Shown here: positions 30,603 through 38,138 of the stretch, piece after piece
How the letters are laid out: each line of letters starts with the position of its first letter
How positions within the stretch are numbered: the stretch's first letter is position 1
The notes under the pieces: generated by a model
Told to the model about the DNA's origin: nothing
Database searches by the model: none
What the model saw: only the letters and a program-made list of their open reading frames with translations
Position numbers and translations under genes: made by a program
NCBI RefSeq assembly: GCF_001678665.1
Contig: NZ_LZRP01000001.1
Location: 124,001 to 188,000 of the forward strand
Source: Erythrobacter sp. QSSC1-22B
GTDB lineage: Bacteria; Pseudomonadota; Alphaproteobacteria; Sphingomonadales; Sphingomonadaceae
Reading direction: 5' to 3'
Length of the DNA stretch: 64,000 bases

Positions 30603-31793
30603 TTGAGCAACCCCGGGTATCTAACGCGTCGACAGGAACTGCTGCTCGCGCTCGCGGCGGCGGTCGTGACCGCCAATGCCTATTACATCCATCCGATCAT
30701 CGGCGAAGTCGCCGACGGGTTCGGGGTCAGCACGGCGACCATTGGACTGGTCCCGGCTCTGAACCAGCTGGCGCTGGCGGTAGGCATCTTCCTCCTGCTT
30801 CCGCTTGGCGACCGCTTTTCCAACCGCAGGCTGACGGTGCTGTTTACCGTCGGGCAATGCATCGGTCTGGGGATGATGACGCTGGCGCAGGACTTTGTAC
30901 TGTTCACTGCCGGATCGACGCTGCTCGGCTTCTTCACCATCGCGCCCTATCTGCTACCGGCCTACGCCTCCAAGCGGGTTGCTCCGGAGCGGCTGGGCCA
31001 TGTCACCGCCACGCTCACCGCTGGCGTTATATTCGGGATCTTGATCGCGCGGGTCGGGGCAGGCGTGATCGCGGAATATTTCAGCTGGCGCGCGGTCTAC
31101 TGGATCGCCAGCGGTGCGATGATCGCCATCGCGATCGCCCTGCCCCGCATCATGCCGCAGCTTGAGGCGACTCGCGATAAAATACCGGGCAATTACTTCG
31201 GGCTGGTGATGTCGGTCTTCCCGCTGCTGCGCTCGCACCGCGAGATTTTGCTCTCGGGCGCGATCCAGGGGATCGGCTTTGCGCAGTTCATAGCGCTGTG
31301 GCTGGGCCTCGCGCTGCACCTTACCTCGCCCGAGATGGGTTATGGAACCGACGTGGTCGGCTATCTCGCCGGCTTTGCCGCGATCAGCATCCTTTCAACG
31401 CCACGGCTCGGCAAACTTGCCGACAAATTCGGCCCCCGGCGGGCGCGCTTCTACTTCTCGCTGGTCCAGACCGCGGGGATCGCGCTGCTGATCCCCTTCG
31501 GCAACAACCTCTGGCTGCTGATGATTCCCATCTTCTTCGGCAATCTGGTCGGCCCGGCGATCGACGTCACCAGCAGGATGACCTTCCTCTCACTCGCCCC
31601 CGGGCTGCGCACGCGGCTGACCACGATCTACATCGTGATGATGTTCATCGGCGGCGCGATCGGCAGCATCGCAGGCACCGCAATCTACGATTTCTACGGG
31701 TGGAACGGTACGGCGCTGTACGTCTTCGCCTCATGCCTCGCGATCATCGCGATCTCGCTGGTTTCGTGGCGAATGTACGGCCGTCAAGAATAG
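30603..31793 (+). CDS. MFS transporter
   Basis: A 396-residue major facilitator with about twelve hydrophobic segments and the loop 2-3 motif GDRFSNRRL, a form of the GDRxGRR/K signature. It resembles drug:H+ antiporter-1 family exporters, but the substrate cannot be told. The start is TTG with no strong ribosome site. It is the last core gene before the integrated element. Confidence 0.85.
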   Translation: MSNPGYLTRRQELLLALAAAVVTANAYYIHPIIGEVADGFGVSTATIGLVPALNQLALAVGIFLLLPLGDRFSNRRLTVLFTVGQCIGLGMMTLAQDFVLFTAGSTLLGFFTIAPYLLPAYASKRVAPERLGHVTATLTAGVIFGILIARVGAGVIAEYFSWRAVYWIASGAMIAIAIALPRIMPQLEATRDKIPGNYFGLVMSVFPLLRSHREILLSGAIQGIGFAQFIALWLGLALHLTSPEMGYGTDVVGYLAGFAAISILSTPRLGKLADKFGPRRARFYFSLVQTAGIALLIPFGNNLWLLMIPIFFGNLVGPAIDVTSRMTFLSLAPGLRTRLTTIYIVMMFIGGAIGSIAGTAIYDFYGWNGTALYVFASCLAIIAISLVSWRMYGRQE

Positions 31794-31817
31794 CTTGATC
31801 TGGCCGGGGGTAAGGGG

Positions 31818-31866
31818 AATGGTGCGCCCGACAGGATTCGAACCTGTGGCCCCCAGATTAGGAATC
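31818..31866. repeat. attL: orphan 3' half of tRNA-Arg(CCT)
   Basis: These 49 bases are identical to 40954-41002. They carry the CCA end, acceptor 3' strand, T arm, variable region and part of the anticodon arm of the tRNA on the minus strand; beyond 31866 the match stops and no 5' half follows, so this copy is not a functional tRNA. Confidence 0.93.
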
Positions 31867-31929
31867 CTGTGAGACGCTTACCATAGGGCCTCACTAGCCT
31901 TTAGATGACGGATTTCTGCGGTTCATGCT

Positions 31930-31995
31930 TTTCATGCATTGCATGAAACCTCACGCGATGTTACCTATCGCGTTACCTGCTGCCGATAAGGTAAC
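31930..31995. promoter_or_regulatory. Left-end recombination arm sites
   Basis: Two direct GTTACCT heptamers (31960-31966, 31972-31978) are followed by an inverted AGGTAAC (31989-31995). The same pattern occurs at the right end (40901-40936), inside the element and next to the other att core. This is what integrase arm-type or excisionase sites look like. Just left, TTTCATGC-ATT-GCATGAAA (31930-31948) is a perfect 8-bp-arm inverted repeat of unknown role. Confidence 0.6.
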
Positions 31996-32064
31996 AGGTG
32001 AGCCGAGCGGGATGGTCTAGATCCCAGCCCGGCTCTGACCACAACGATCCAGGGAGAGATCATC

Positions 32065-32352
32065 ATGGCTACCGATACCTTACAATCGACCACAGCCCCC
32101 GCAAAGCCCGCTCGAGAGGCTTACGAGCTTGCCACTGACTTACAGACGTGTTGCTCGCGCGTTCGCAGCCTAGCTGAGTGCATAGGCGCAACCGCTGACG
32201 ATGCCTTCAGCGAGACGCAGGAACGCGCCCGAGGGCGCAAGATCCAGAACATCATAAACCTTTCGGATCTGATTGAGCGTGAAATTGCCGAAGTGACTAA
32301 GATGGGCGAGCGGATCGAGGTCATCTCGCAAGCAGAAAGAGATGATCGATGA
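32065..32352 (+). CDS. Hypothetical small protein, element left end
   Basis: A 95-residue helical, charged protein with a Thr/Ala/Pro-rich first 18 residues and no recognised domain. GGGAGAG lies 9 bases before the ATG. Its stop overlaps the next start (ATGA), so the two are coupled. It is the first gene inside attL and could be an accessory recombination protein, but nothing in the sequence proves that. Confidence 0.7.
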   Translation: MATDTLQSTTAPAKPAREAYELATDLQTCCSRVRSLAECIGATADDAFSETQERARGRKIQNIINLSDLIEREIAEVTKMGERIEVISQAERDDR

Positions 32353-32576
32353 TCGCCCTTTGTACCGGTCGCCCTGTCATTAAACAGGACGGAGATCGCA
32401 TCATCGCCACAATCCCAAGCGGGAACGGCGAGGTCGAGATTGCGCTCAACTTTGGGCAAGCTACGTGCCTCGGGGAAGGAATGGTACGGCTTGCTAGGGA
32501 AGCGGTCAGCAATCAGAACATCGCCGCCTCTGCTAAAATTCTGCCCTTGAAGCGCAAAACAAAGCGCGGGGCCTGA
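32349..32576 (+). CDS. Hypothetical small protein upstream of integrase
   Basis: A 75-residue protein, probably of mixed alpha/beta structure (RIIATIPSGNGEVEIALNF), with a basic tail KRKTKRGA. I do not recognise it. It overlaps the previous gene by four bases and ends two bases before the integrase start. Confidence 0.65.
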   Translation: MIALCTGRPVIKQDGDRIIATIPSGNGEVEIALNFGQATCLGEGMVRLAREAVSNQNIAASAKILPLKRKTKRGA

Positions 32577-32578
32577 CC

Positions 32579-33742
32579 ATGCTAACCGACGCGAAGCTGC
32601 GAGCAATCAAGCCACCCGAAACCGGGCAGCAAGAGCATCCCGACCATAAGGTGACTGGGCTCCGCCTTCGCGTCGGCCATGGCGGCACAATGACTTGGAT
32701 TGTGCGCCGCAGGGTTGGCGCAAAGGTGCTGAACAAGAAACTAGACACCTATCCGCCCATGGGCTTAGCGGACGCCAGAAAGGCCGCTGAGAGGCTTTTG
32801 GAGGCTTTGGCTAGGGATGGCAGCACAGAGGCGCTCGACCGCACGTTCTACACCGTAGCAGAGCACTGGATCGAAAAGGTCGCCAAGCCGAAAAACGACA
32901 GTTGGAAGGACGTTCACCGCAAGCTGGAATTGCATGTCTATCCGACATGGCGGGATCGAAAGATTGTCGAGATTAAGCGGGCTGACGTTCGCGAATTGCT
33001 CGAGGGCATCGAAGGCGTGGTGCTGCCCAACCGGGTGTTGTCGGCAATCAAAACCATTTTCCGCTTTGCCATGTCGCGCGATTGGCTGGAGGCTTCCCCC
33101 GTCGAGGGCATCGCAAAGCCGAACGCTGAGCCCGTCCGTGATCGGGTGTTGGATATGTATGAAATCAAGCGGATATGGGAGGCCTGCGCCCTCGCCGGTT
33201 TCCCCTTCGGGTCGTTTGTTCGGACACTTGTGCTGACTGGCCAGCGGCGCACTGAGGTTGCCGGTATGCGGTGGGCAGACTTGGACCTTAAAGCCGGGAC
33301 ATGGATCATTCCCGCAAGCGACACAAAAGCCGAGCGGACGCACCTAGTGCCGCTCAGCAAGCCCGCTGTCGAAATGTTGGAAGGCCTGCCCGAACTGGGC
33401 GAATTCGTTTTCAGCAATGATGGCGAGACGCATATTAGCGGCTATTCGAAGGGCAAGCTGCGCCTAGACAAGTTCATGGCTGGCAACGGCCCTGCCCCCG
33501 CCCCTTGGCGGCTGCACGACCTGCGCCGCTCGACCGCCACGCATCTAGTCCGTCTTGGCATCACCGAGACAGTGGTGGGCCGCGTCCTAAATCATGCCGC
33601 GATAGGCGTCACCGCAAGGGTTTATGCTTTGCATTCCTACGCACCGGAAAAACGCCACGCGCTCGACCTGTGGGCAGCCGAGGTCGATCGGGCGGTGAAT
33701 GGCGAGCGCGGCGGCAATGTCGTCCGGATGGGGAAAGCCTGA
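32579..33742 (+). CDS. int: Tyrosine recombinase integrase of the element
   Basis: A 387-residue P4/DUF4102-type phage integrase. The N-terminal arm-binding domain starts MLTDAKLRAIKPP, with GLRLRVGHGG. The catalytic domain has the first arginine in TGQRRTEVAGMRW, the HxxR box in LHDLRRSTATHL, a histidine in LNHAAIG and the tyrosine nucleophile in TARVYALH. It would recombine the att core inside tRNA-Arg. It reads inward from attL, so it lies at the end far from the intact tRNA. Confidence 0.95.
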   Translation: MLTDAKLRAIKPPETGQQEHPDHKVTGLRLRVGHGGTMTWIVRRRVGAKVLNKKLDTYPPMGLADARKAAERLLEALARDGSTEALDRTFYTVAEHWIEKVAKPKNDSWKDVHRKLELHVYPTWRDRKIVEIKRADVRELLEGIEGVVLPNRVLSAIKTIFRFAMSRDWLEASPVEGIAKPNAEPVRDRVLDMYEIKRIWEACALAGFPFGSFVRTLVLTGQRRTEVAGMRWADLDLKAGTWIIPASDTKAERTHLVPLSKPAVEMLEGLPELGEFVFSNDGETHISGYSKGKLRLDKFMAGNGPAPAPWRLHDLRRSTATHLVRLGITETVVGRVLNHAAIGVTARVYALHSYAPEKRHALDLWAAEVDRAVNGERGGNVVRMGKA

Positions 33743-34299
33743 TGCCCGGTGGCGCAATGCACCAGCCCTCGGACTGGGCAATCGCGGAGCTTCGGCGGGT
33801 AGCCCCAGACTTTCCCGTCGCTGCATTTTGCTCTGCGGTGGGCATGTATCCAATCGACCAAAGGCATAAAGCGCAAACCCCTAAGGGCGTCCGCGACGAT
33901 CTAGGCGAAATCTCTGATGCGGCGCGGGCGCTTTATAAGCTGCTCGCGAATGGCAGCGATGAACTGCTCGCATACCTTGGCGGGGAATGTGTCGCCTTTG
34001 GCGATCCGATGCTGCCAGAGCGGATGAAACCAAGGCTCCTTAGGCTGTCCGGACTAGCGCGCCATGCCGAGGCCGAGGCGGCTAAGGGCGTAGGGGCTGG
34101 CGCACCGCGTAAGGCAATATCGCGCCTGATTGGGCGATTGGAATTCGCCCTAGCGGAAGCCGGGATTGAGCCCGACGCCCGCAACAACGGCCCGCTGGTC
34201 GCCGCCTTTGATGTCGCCTGCCAAGAGCTTAGAATTTCTGTCGCAGACGCCGCCGACACGGTTCAAAAGGCACTTGCCCGCATGCCGGGGAAACAATAG
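33742..34299 (+). CDS. Hypothetical element protein after integrase
   Basis: A 185-residue helical protein starting at an ATG that overlaps the integrase stop (TGATG). The middle has a small basic linker (GAGAPRKAISRLIG). I recognise no domain. A second possible start is the ATG at 33757. Co-translation with integrase suggests an element maintenance role. Confidence 0.7.
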   Translation: MPGGAMHQPSDWAIAELRRVAPDFPVAAFCSAVGMYPIDQRHKAQTPKGVRDDLGEISDAARALYKLLANGSDELLAYLGGECVAFGDPMLPERMKPRLLRLSGLARHAEAEAAKGVGAGAPRKAISRLIGRLEFALAEAGIEPDARNNGPLVAAFDVACQELRISVADAADTVQKALARMPGKQ

Positions 34300-34364
34300 G
34301 CGAAATTCCTGCCTAATCAGTCCGGTCAAGCTTGCAGTAACCCGCGAGAATGCCGTTATTAAAC

Positions 34365-34404
34365 ATGTCACCCGTTCGAATGGTTCGAACCAGTGAGGTG
34401 ACAT
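34365..34404 (+). promoter_or_regulatory. Operator-like region in front of alpA
   Basis: The inverted pair ATGTCACC (34365-34372) and GGTGACAT (34397-34404) flanks a perfect 12-bp palindrome TGGTTCGAACCA (34381-34392); GTTCGAA also occurs twice at 9-base period (34374-34380, 34383-34389). The right arm touches the alpA ATG, so a bound protein would block translation-site access or transcription. The ATGTCAC unit recurs in the predicted origin at 36765-36789. A weak promoter, TTGCAG with TATTAA, lies just upstream at 34333-34362. Confidence 0.5.
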
Positions 34405-34584
34405 ATGGCACAATTCCTAACTCCCAAGGCGGTTTGCGATAAGATCGCGCTGAGCCGCGCCACGCTCGATCGGCTGGTCGCTGCAGACAAGTTTCCCGCT
34501 CCGCTGAAGCTGACCGAACGCCGCCTCGCATTCAATGCGGCGGACGTTGAAAACTGGATGGCTGAAAGGATGGAGGCTGCATAA
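34405..34584 (+). CDS. alpA: AlpA-family transcriptional regulator
   Basis: A 59-residue helix-turn-helix protein (MAQFLTPKAVCDKIALSRAT at the start, ending VENWMAERMEAA) of the AlpA/excisionase family: a winged HTH with SRATLDRLV as recognition region followed by a short strand and a final helix. AlpA activates integrase or satellite genes in P4 and PICI elements. It starts right after the operator-like repeats and its stop overlaps the next ATG (TAATG). Confidence 0.85.
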   Translation: MAQFLTPKAVCDKIALSRATLDRLVAADKFPAPLKLTERRLAFNAADVENWMAERMEAA

Positions 34585-34778
34585 TGCAGAAACGCCGCCC
34601 CCTTGGGGACGGCGCTGTTCTGCTTGGCGGCGAACGCTCCGTTCCTACCGAAAAAACCCCGTCCCTGCAACCTTCGAACGTGTGCGAACTCCGCGCGTTG
34701 CACCTGATCGCTAACCGCCATGTGCGCCCCGAAATGGCGCTAACGCTGGCGGCGCTGGCGTTTGGGGGTGCGCAGTGA
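34584..34778 (+). CDS. Hypothetical small protein after alpA
   Basis: A 64-residue protein overlapping the alpA stop and the next gene's GTG, so it fits the tight coupling of this operon. The C-terminal half is a predicted helix with LIANRHVRPEMALTLAALAF. No family is recognised. Confidence 0.6.
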   Translation: MQKRRPLGDGAVLLGGERSVPTEKTPSLQPSNVCELRALHLIANRHVRPEMALTLAALAFGGAQ

Positions 34779-35023
34779 GCGACCTCCCGACCAGCTCGAC
34801 AATCATCCCTTGGACACGCGTCCCGCTCCGCGCCTTCGTCGTCATCCCCGGCGATGAAATCGGTCGCGACTTCGTTCTGGTCAGACAGGGCGGCTATCCG
34901 ATCGACGGTGGCCTTGAGCCCATGCAGGGACCCCTCGCAACCGTTCTGAGGCACTTGCGAGATGATCCGCGCGGCCTCCCCGTCACGATCCATCCCGAAT
35001 GCAGACGGAGGGCGGCGGCATGA
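34775..35023 (+). CDS. Hypothetical small protein
   Basis: An 82-residue protein starting at GTG (GTGA overlap with the previous stop). It has a beta-rich middle (LRAFVVIPGDEIGRDFVLVR) and a basic, Arg-rich end. No family is recognised. Confidence 0.6.
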   Translation: MSDLPTSSTIIPWTRVPLRAFVVIPGDEIGRDFVLVRQGGYPIDGGLEPMQGPLATVLRHLRDDPRGLPVTIHPECRRRAAA

Positions 35024-35322
35024 ATGCTCAAACCGCGATCAAACCGGACGAAATCACGACCTTTCTTGGCAGCATCCCCGCCGAGGAATTTGAAAAGCGT
35101 TCCAAGCTGCGCAGCCTGCGCAATGCGGCGGCTGCAATGATCGCCAGCACTGAAAGCGACACGGCCCGCGCGTTGGCGTGGTTCGCGACCGAATACGCCA
35201 CCCAGGCGCTCTACAGCCCCGGTGCGACCCAGGCGCTGGACGATCTCAACAAGCTCTGCACCCGCTTTATGCTCACGGCGATCCAAGCCGAACAGATCGA
35301 TCTCGAAAGGTTCGGAGAATGA
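35020..35322 (+). CDS. Hypothetical helical protein upstream of the helicase
   Basis: A 100-residue, largely helical protein starting at the ATG that overlaps the previous stop (ATGA) and ending on the helicase start (ATGA). No domain is recognised. Coupling to the replication gene suggests it acts with it. Confidence 0.65.
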   Translation: MNAQTAIKPDEITTFLGSIPAEEFEKRSKLRSLRNAAAAMIASTESDTARALAWFATEYATQALYSPGATQALDDLNKLCTRFMLTAIQAEQIDLERFGE

Positions 35323-36764
35323 ACGATAGCGCCATGAAGGTCGATGATAGCGAACTAGCCGCGCTCGCTTCGATGGCCGATGATTATAGTCATCCGCAGT
35401 CTGTTAAAGCGGGCGAGCCTGTTTACGTTCGCCCCGGCTCCTTCGCAATCGATGGCAAGACCTCGACCGAGGAATCGCTGGCGAGGGAATGGGCGACGAA
35501 CCACCATGCCGACTGGCGTTTCGACGCTGGCATTCAACGGTGGTTCGAGTGGGATGGATCTCGCTGGAAACAGGATCGGACCCGGCGAGCTCTCCAGCTA
35601 ATCCGTGAACATATTCAGGCTGCAGCCGAGGGCCGGGGCGGCAACACCAAGCCGCAACCGGCGCTCGCGAAGGCATCGGTCGCGCGAGGGGTGGAAACCT
35701 TCTGCCAGATCGATCGCCGCACAGTGGTTGAGCATGATGTTTGGGACCCGGACGCTTTCCAGCTGGGGACGCCGAAGGGAATGGTCGATCTCCGAACCGG
35801 CAAGCGGCTGCAGGCCAGCCGCACGGCAATGATAACCCGCTCGACCTCGATCGCGCCAGCGGGCGGCGAGCCGAAGCGGTTTCTGCAATTCATTCGGGAG
35901 GCCACAAACGGCGACGATACGGTCGCCCATTTTCTACAGCTTGTGCTGGGTTACTGCCTGACCGGCTCGACCCGCGAACATGCCCTGTTCTTTGGCTATG
36001 GCGGGGGCAAAAATGGTAAGTCCGTTCTGCTGAATACGGCGGCACGGATAATGGGCGAATACGCCACGACCGCCGCAATGGACACCTTCACGGCCAGCCG
36101 AGGCGATAAGCATCCAACTGACCTTGCAAGGCTCGACGGGGCGCGGCTGGTGGCTGCATCGGAAACCGAGGAAGGTCGAGCATGGGCGGAATCGCGCATC
36201 AAGCAATTGACCGGCGGCGACCGCATCGCGGCTCGCTTCATGCGGCAAGATTTCTTCGAATTCACGCCGCGCTTTAAGCTGTTCATCGTGGGCAACTTCC
36301 GGCCCCGCTTGCACAATGTGGACGAAGCCACCCGCCGCCGCTTTAACATCATCCCGTTCCTGCACATTCCGCCGAACCCCGATAAGGACCTCGAGGAAAA
36401 GCTCGCGGCTGAGCACCCGCAAATCCTCGCCTGGATGATCGAGGGCGCGCGTCAATGGCATGAGACCGGCCTCACCCGCCCCGAGGCCATCGCGCACGCT
36501 ACCGACCGCTATTTCGAGGATCAGGACCTTCTAGGCCAGTGGATTGCCGAGCGGTGCGAAACCCGCGTGGGCGCGATGGGCAAGGCAACCCCTCTCTTCG
36601 AAAGCTGGCGCGATTTCGTGCGCGAGAATGGCGAGGAGGAAGGAACCCAACGGGCCTTTGCCGAGGTGCTTGAAAAGCGCGGCTTCGAACGCAGCCGCAA
36701 CAACGCACTTGGCCGGTTCTATCGCGGGATCGATCTCTACTCCCGCCGCATCGTGGAGGACTGA
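35319..36764 (+). CDS. D5/P4-type replication helicase (phage/plasmid primase family)
   Basis: A 481-residue protein of the D5_N-helicase family that drives satellite and plasmid replication. After a D5_N region comes a superfamily 3 helicase core with Walker A GGGKNGKS at residues 228-235, an acidic Walker B-like segment in LDGARLVAASETEEG, and the later VGNFRPRLHNVDEATRRR sensor and arginine-finger region. The N-terminal primase domain of full-length P4 alpha-type proteins (about 770 residues) is missing, so priming must come from elsewhere or the protein only loads and unwinds. The predicted origin starts one base after its stop. Confidence 0.9.
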   Translation: MNDSAMKVDDSELAALASMADDYSHPQSVKAGEPVYVRPGSFAIDGKTSTEESLAREWATNHHADWRFDAGIQRWFEWDGSRWKQDRTRRALQLIREHIQAAAEGRGGNTKPQPALAKASVARGVETFCQIDRRTVVEHDVWDPDAFQLGTPKGMVDLRTGKRLQASRTAMITRSTSIAPAGGEPKRFLQFIREATNGDDTVAHFLQLVLGYCLTGSTREHALFFGYGGGKNGKSVLLNTAARIMGEYATTAAMDTFTASRGDKHPTDLARLDGARLVAASETEEGRAWAESRIKQLTGGDRIAARFMRQDFFEFTPRFKLFIVGNFRPRLHNVDEATRRRFNIIPFLHIPPNPDKDLEEKLAAEHPQILAWMIEGARQWHETGLTRPEAIAHATDRYFEDQDLLGQWIAERCETRVGAMGKATPLFESWRDFVRENGEEEGTQRAFAEVLEKRGFERSRNNALGRFYRGIDLYSRRIVED

Positions 36765-36871
36765 CCATGTCGCATGTCACATCATGTCACTGTTTTCCCC
36801 ATTGGTCTCATGCGCGCGCGTATGTGAAGCTGAATAGGCAATCTGCTGACATGAAGCGACATGCGACATGG
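36765..36871. other. Predicted replication origin: iteron-bearing inverted repeat
   Basis: Two 25-base arms (36765-36789 and 36847-36871) match as an inverted repeat at 23 of 25 positions. Each arm contains three CATGTC hexamers (or GACATG on the other arm), as CATGTCG, CATGTCA or similar. They flank a 57-base centre. Directly downstream of a rep/helicase gene, iterons on both sides of a centre are the layout of known SaPI origins. The arms begin at the helicase stop. Function is inferred. Confidence 0.6.
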
Positions 36872-36960
36872 CAGGCCCTACCTCATCTCTGTGTTGCGAG
36901 CCTAAGACACCACCGCCACTCTAGCGAAGAAAACGCAACCCCGAACTCGTCTAGCGTCGC

Positions 36961-36992
36961 CTCGCACGCGCGGGCGCGCAAGCGCGCGCGAG
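36961..36992. repeat. CGCG-rich inverted repeat
   Basis: CTCGCACGCGC (36961-36971) and GCGCGCGCGAG (36982-36992) pair with one mismatch around a 10-base loop. The 36872-37086 stretch around it has no convincing gene. Confidence 0.5.
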
Positions 36993-37086
36993 GGAGCCGG
37001 GGGCCTGTTGCCTCTGAACAGCGCAAGCCGGGGACCGCTGTTGGTCAAAATTTCACGCAAAACCAGATTAAGATTTGGGGGGTGAG

Positions 37087-37323
37087 ATGACCCGGCTTGG
37101 CTACGTTCGCGGCGATGGCGACTGTGCATTCTGCGGCGAACCCTTCACGTTCGAAGCCACCATCGACGCTCTAAGGACTTCACCCAAGCTCTACTGTGCC
37201 GAGCGATGCAAGCGCCAAGCTGCATATCGCCGCCGCGTGGAACGCGCTGCGCAAACGCCGATCACGATTGAGAGCCCTCGACCTTGCGACAGCGATGGCT
37301 GGCCGATCGAGAGCCTATCATGA
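37087..37323 (+). CDS. Small zinc-ribbon-like protein
   Basis: A 78-residue protein with four cysteines spaced as a zinc site: C13-x2-C16 (CAFC) and C37-x3-C41 (CAERC), followed by a basic helix (KRQAAYRRRVERAA). The ATG at 37087 follows GGGGGGTGAG and is better than the TTG at 37075. It resembles short zinc-finger proteins of phages. It is a likely nucleic-acid binder. Confidence 0.7.
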   Translation: MTRLGYVRGDGDCAFCGEPFTFEATIDALRTSPKLYCAERCKRQAAYRRRVERAAQTPITIESPRPCDSDGWPIESLS

Positions 37324-37541
37324 CCCCGCCCCCTATCCATCCCTGCAGCGCCGCGTCCGGGGACCGCTTGGATACCTCGCCAATCATAAACCGTAACATT
37401 GGGAGCAATCGGAATGACATCACCGAGCATGGCCTGGGGGCGTTTCCAACCCTGTCGAGCGGGATCGGGGGACCGCTGGGTAACCGTGACACTATCGCTA
37501 ACTCAAGTTTTCTCGCGCGCGCGCGAGGGGAAAGGATTTAA
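37320..37541 (+). CDS. Hypothetical small protein
   Basis: A 73-residue frame whose ATG overlaps the previous stop (ATGA) and which ends just before the next ATG. The sequence is Pro/Asn/Gly-rich with no recognised domain. The coupling favours a real gene, but the composition is weak evidence. Confidence 0.4.
   Translation: MTPPPIHPCSAASGDRLDTSPIINRNIGSNRNDITEHGLGAFPTLSSGIGGPLGNRDTIANSSFLARARGERI
37512..37527. repeat. Perfect 16-bp CGCG palindrome
   Basis: CTCGCGCGCGCGCGAG is its own reverse complement. It echoes the imperfect palindrome at 36961-36992, and a shorter GCGCGCGCG tract lies inside the predicted origin centre. Confidence 0.6.
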
Positions 37542-37542
37542 C

Positions 37543-37785
37543 ATGGCCGATGAAAGCATGCTGACACCCGCAGCGGCGAAGCTGCTCGCCGAGTTTCGCC
37601 GCATCACGATCCTGGCAGAACAGGATGGCGCAGACATGGGCGACAGGTTCCACGCCGTTGCCAGAATATTCGGCGATCACCTCTCGCTAATCGCTGAACC
37701 AAAGGATGCCGCAGCGTGGATGAAACGCGAGGCGCGACGGATCGAGGCTCTTGCCAGAGCGCAGCATTCGGAGACCGAACAGTGA
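37543..37785 (+). CDS. Hypothetical helical protein
   Basis: An 80-residue, all-helical acidic protein (LTPAAAKLLAEFRRITILAE), starting at an ATG with AAAGGA upstream and overlapping the next gene's GTG. No family recognised. Confidence 0.6.
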   Translation: MADESMLTPAAAKLLAEFRRITILAEQDGADMGDRFHAVARIFGDHLSLIAEPKDAAAWMKREARRIEALARAQHSETEQ

Positions 37786-38003
37786 GCCAAGAACGCGAGC
37801 TAGTGGATACCAACCGCCACGCGCACGAGCATTTCGATCACCTGCTGATCTCAGGGACAACCGAGCACATGGCCGTGGTCGCGTTCACCGTCGCGGCAAT
37901 CGAGCGCGCGGTGCGGGCCGGGGGCAAGGAAAAGACCTCCCATTGGCTCAGAACCTTGGCTGATCGGGTAGATGCGGGGCAGTTAACCGACCCTCCACCT
38001 TGA
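37782..38003 (+). CDS. Hypothetical helical protein
   Basis: A 73-residue protein starting at GTG (GTGA overlap). The helical core HMAVVAFTVAAIERAVRAGG is not recognised. It ends the helper-gene run before the capsid genes. Confidence 0.55.
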   Translation: MSQERELVDTNRHAHEHFDHLLISGTTEHMAVVAFTVAAIERAVRAGGKEKTSHWLRTLADRVDAGQLTDPPP

Positions 38004-38028
38004 CTTTCCAATCGAAATGTGGTCTAGC
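38000..38028 (+). promoter_or_regulatory. Weak candidate promoter for the capsid genes
   Basis: TTGACT (38000-38005) and TCTAGC (38023-38028) are spaced by 17 bases in the 135-base gap upstream of the prohead protease. The -35 is good and the -10 poor. A late gene promoter may instead depend on a helper phage or AlpA. Confidence 0.3.
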
Positions 38029-38138
38029 GGGTTTGTCTAGCGCGCCGTTGCTGCGCAGGCACGGATCCAGTCCCGCCCCGTAGGGCGCACTGACCGGCCA
38101 CAATCCAACATTCACGGATTACAGGCGGAGTGCGTCTA

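Noticed and set aside
31818-31900. A second tRNA-Arg gene at the left end
   Set aside because: Only the 3' half matches; the 5' half needed for a cloverleaf is absent, so it is the attL core.
34374-34389. A possible SOS box before alpA (two GTTC units)
   Set aside because: The spacer is 5 bases instead of 7, and the units belong to a TGGTTCGAACCA palindrome.
36767-37090. A 107-codon plus-strand frame after the helicase
   Set aside because: It starts within the iteron-bearing repeat, has low-complexity His/Ser/Arg-rich sequence and no coupling to the next gene; the repeat explains the region better.
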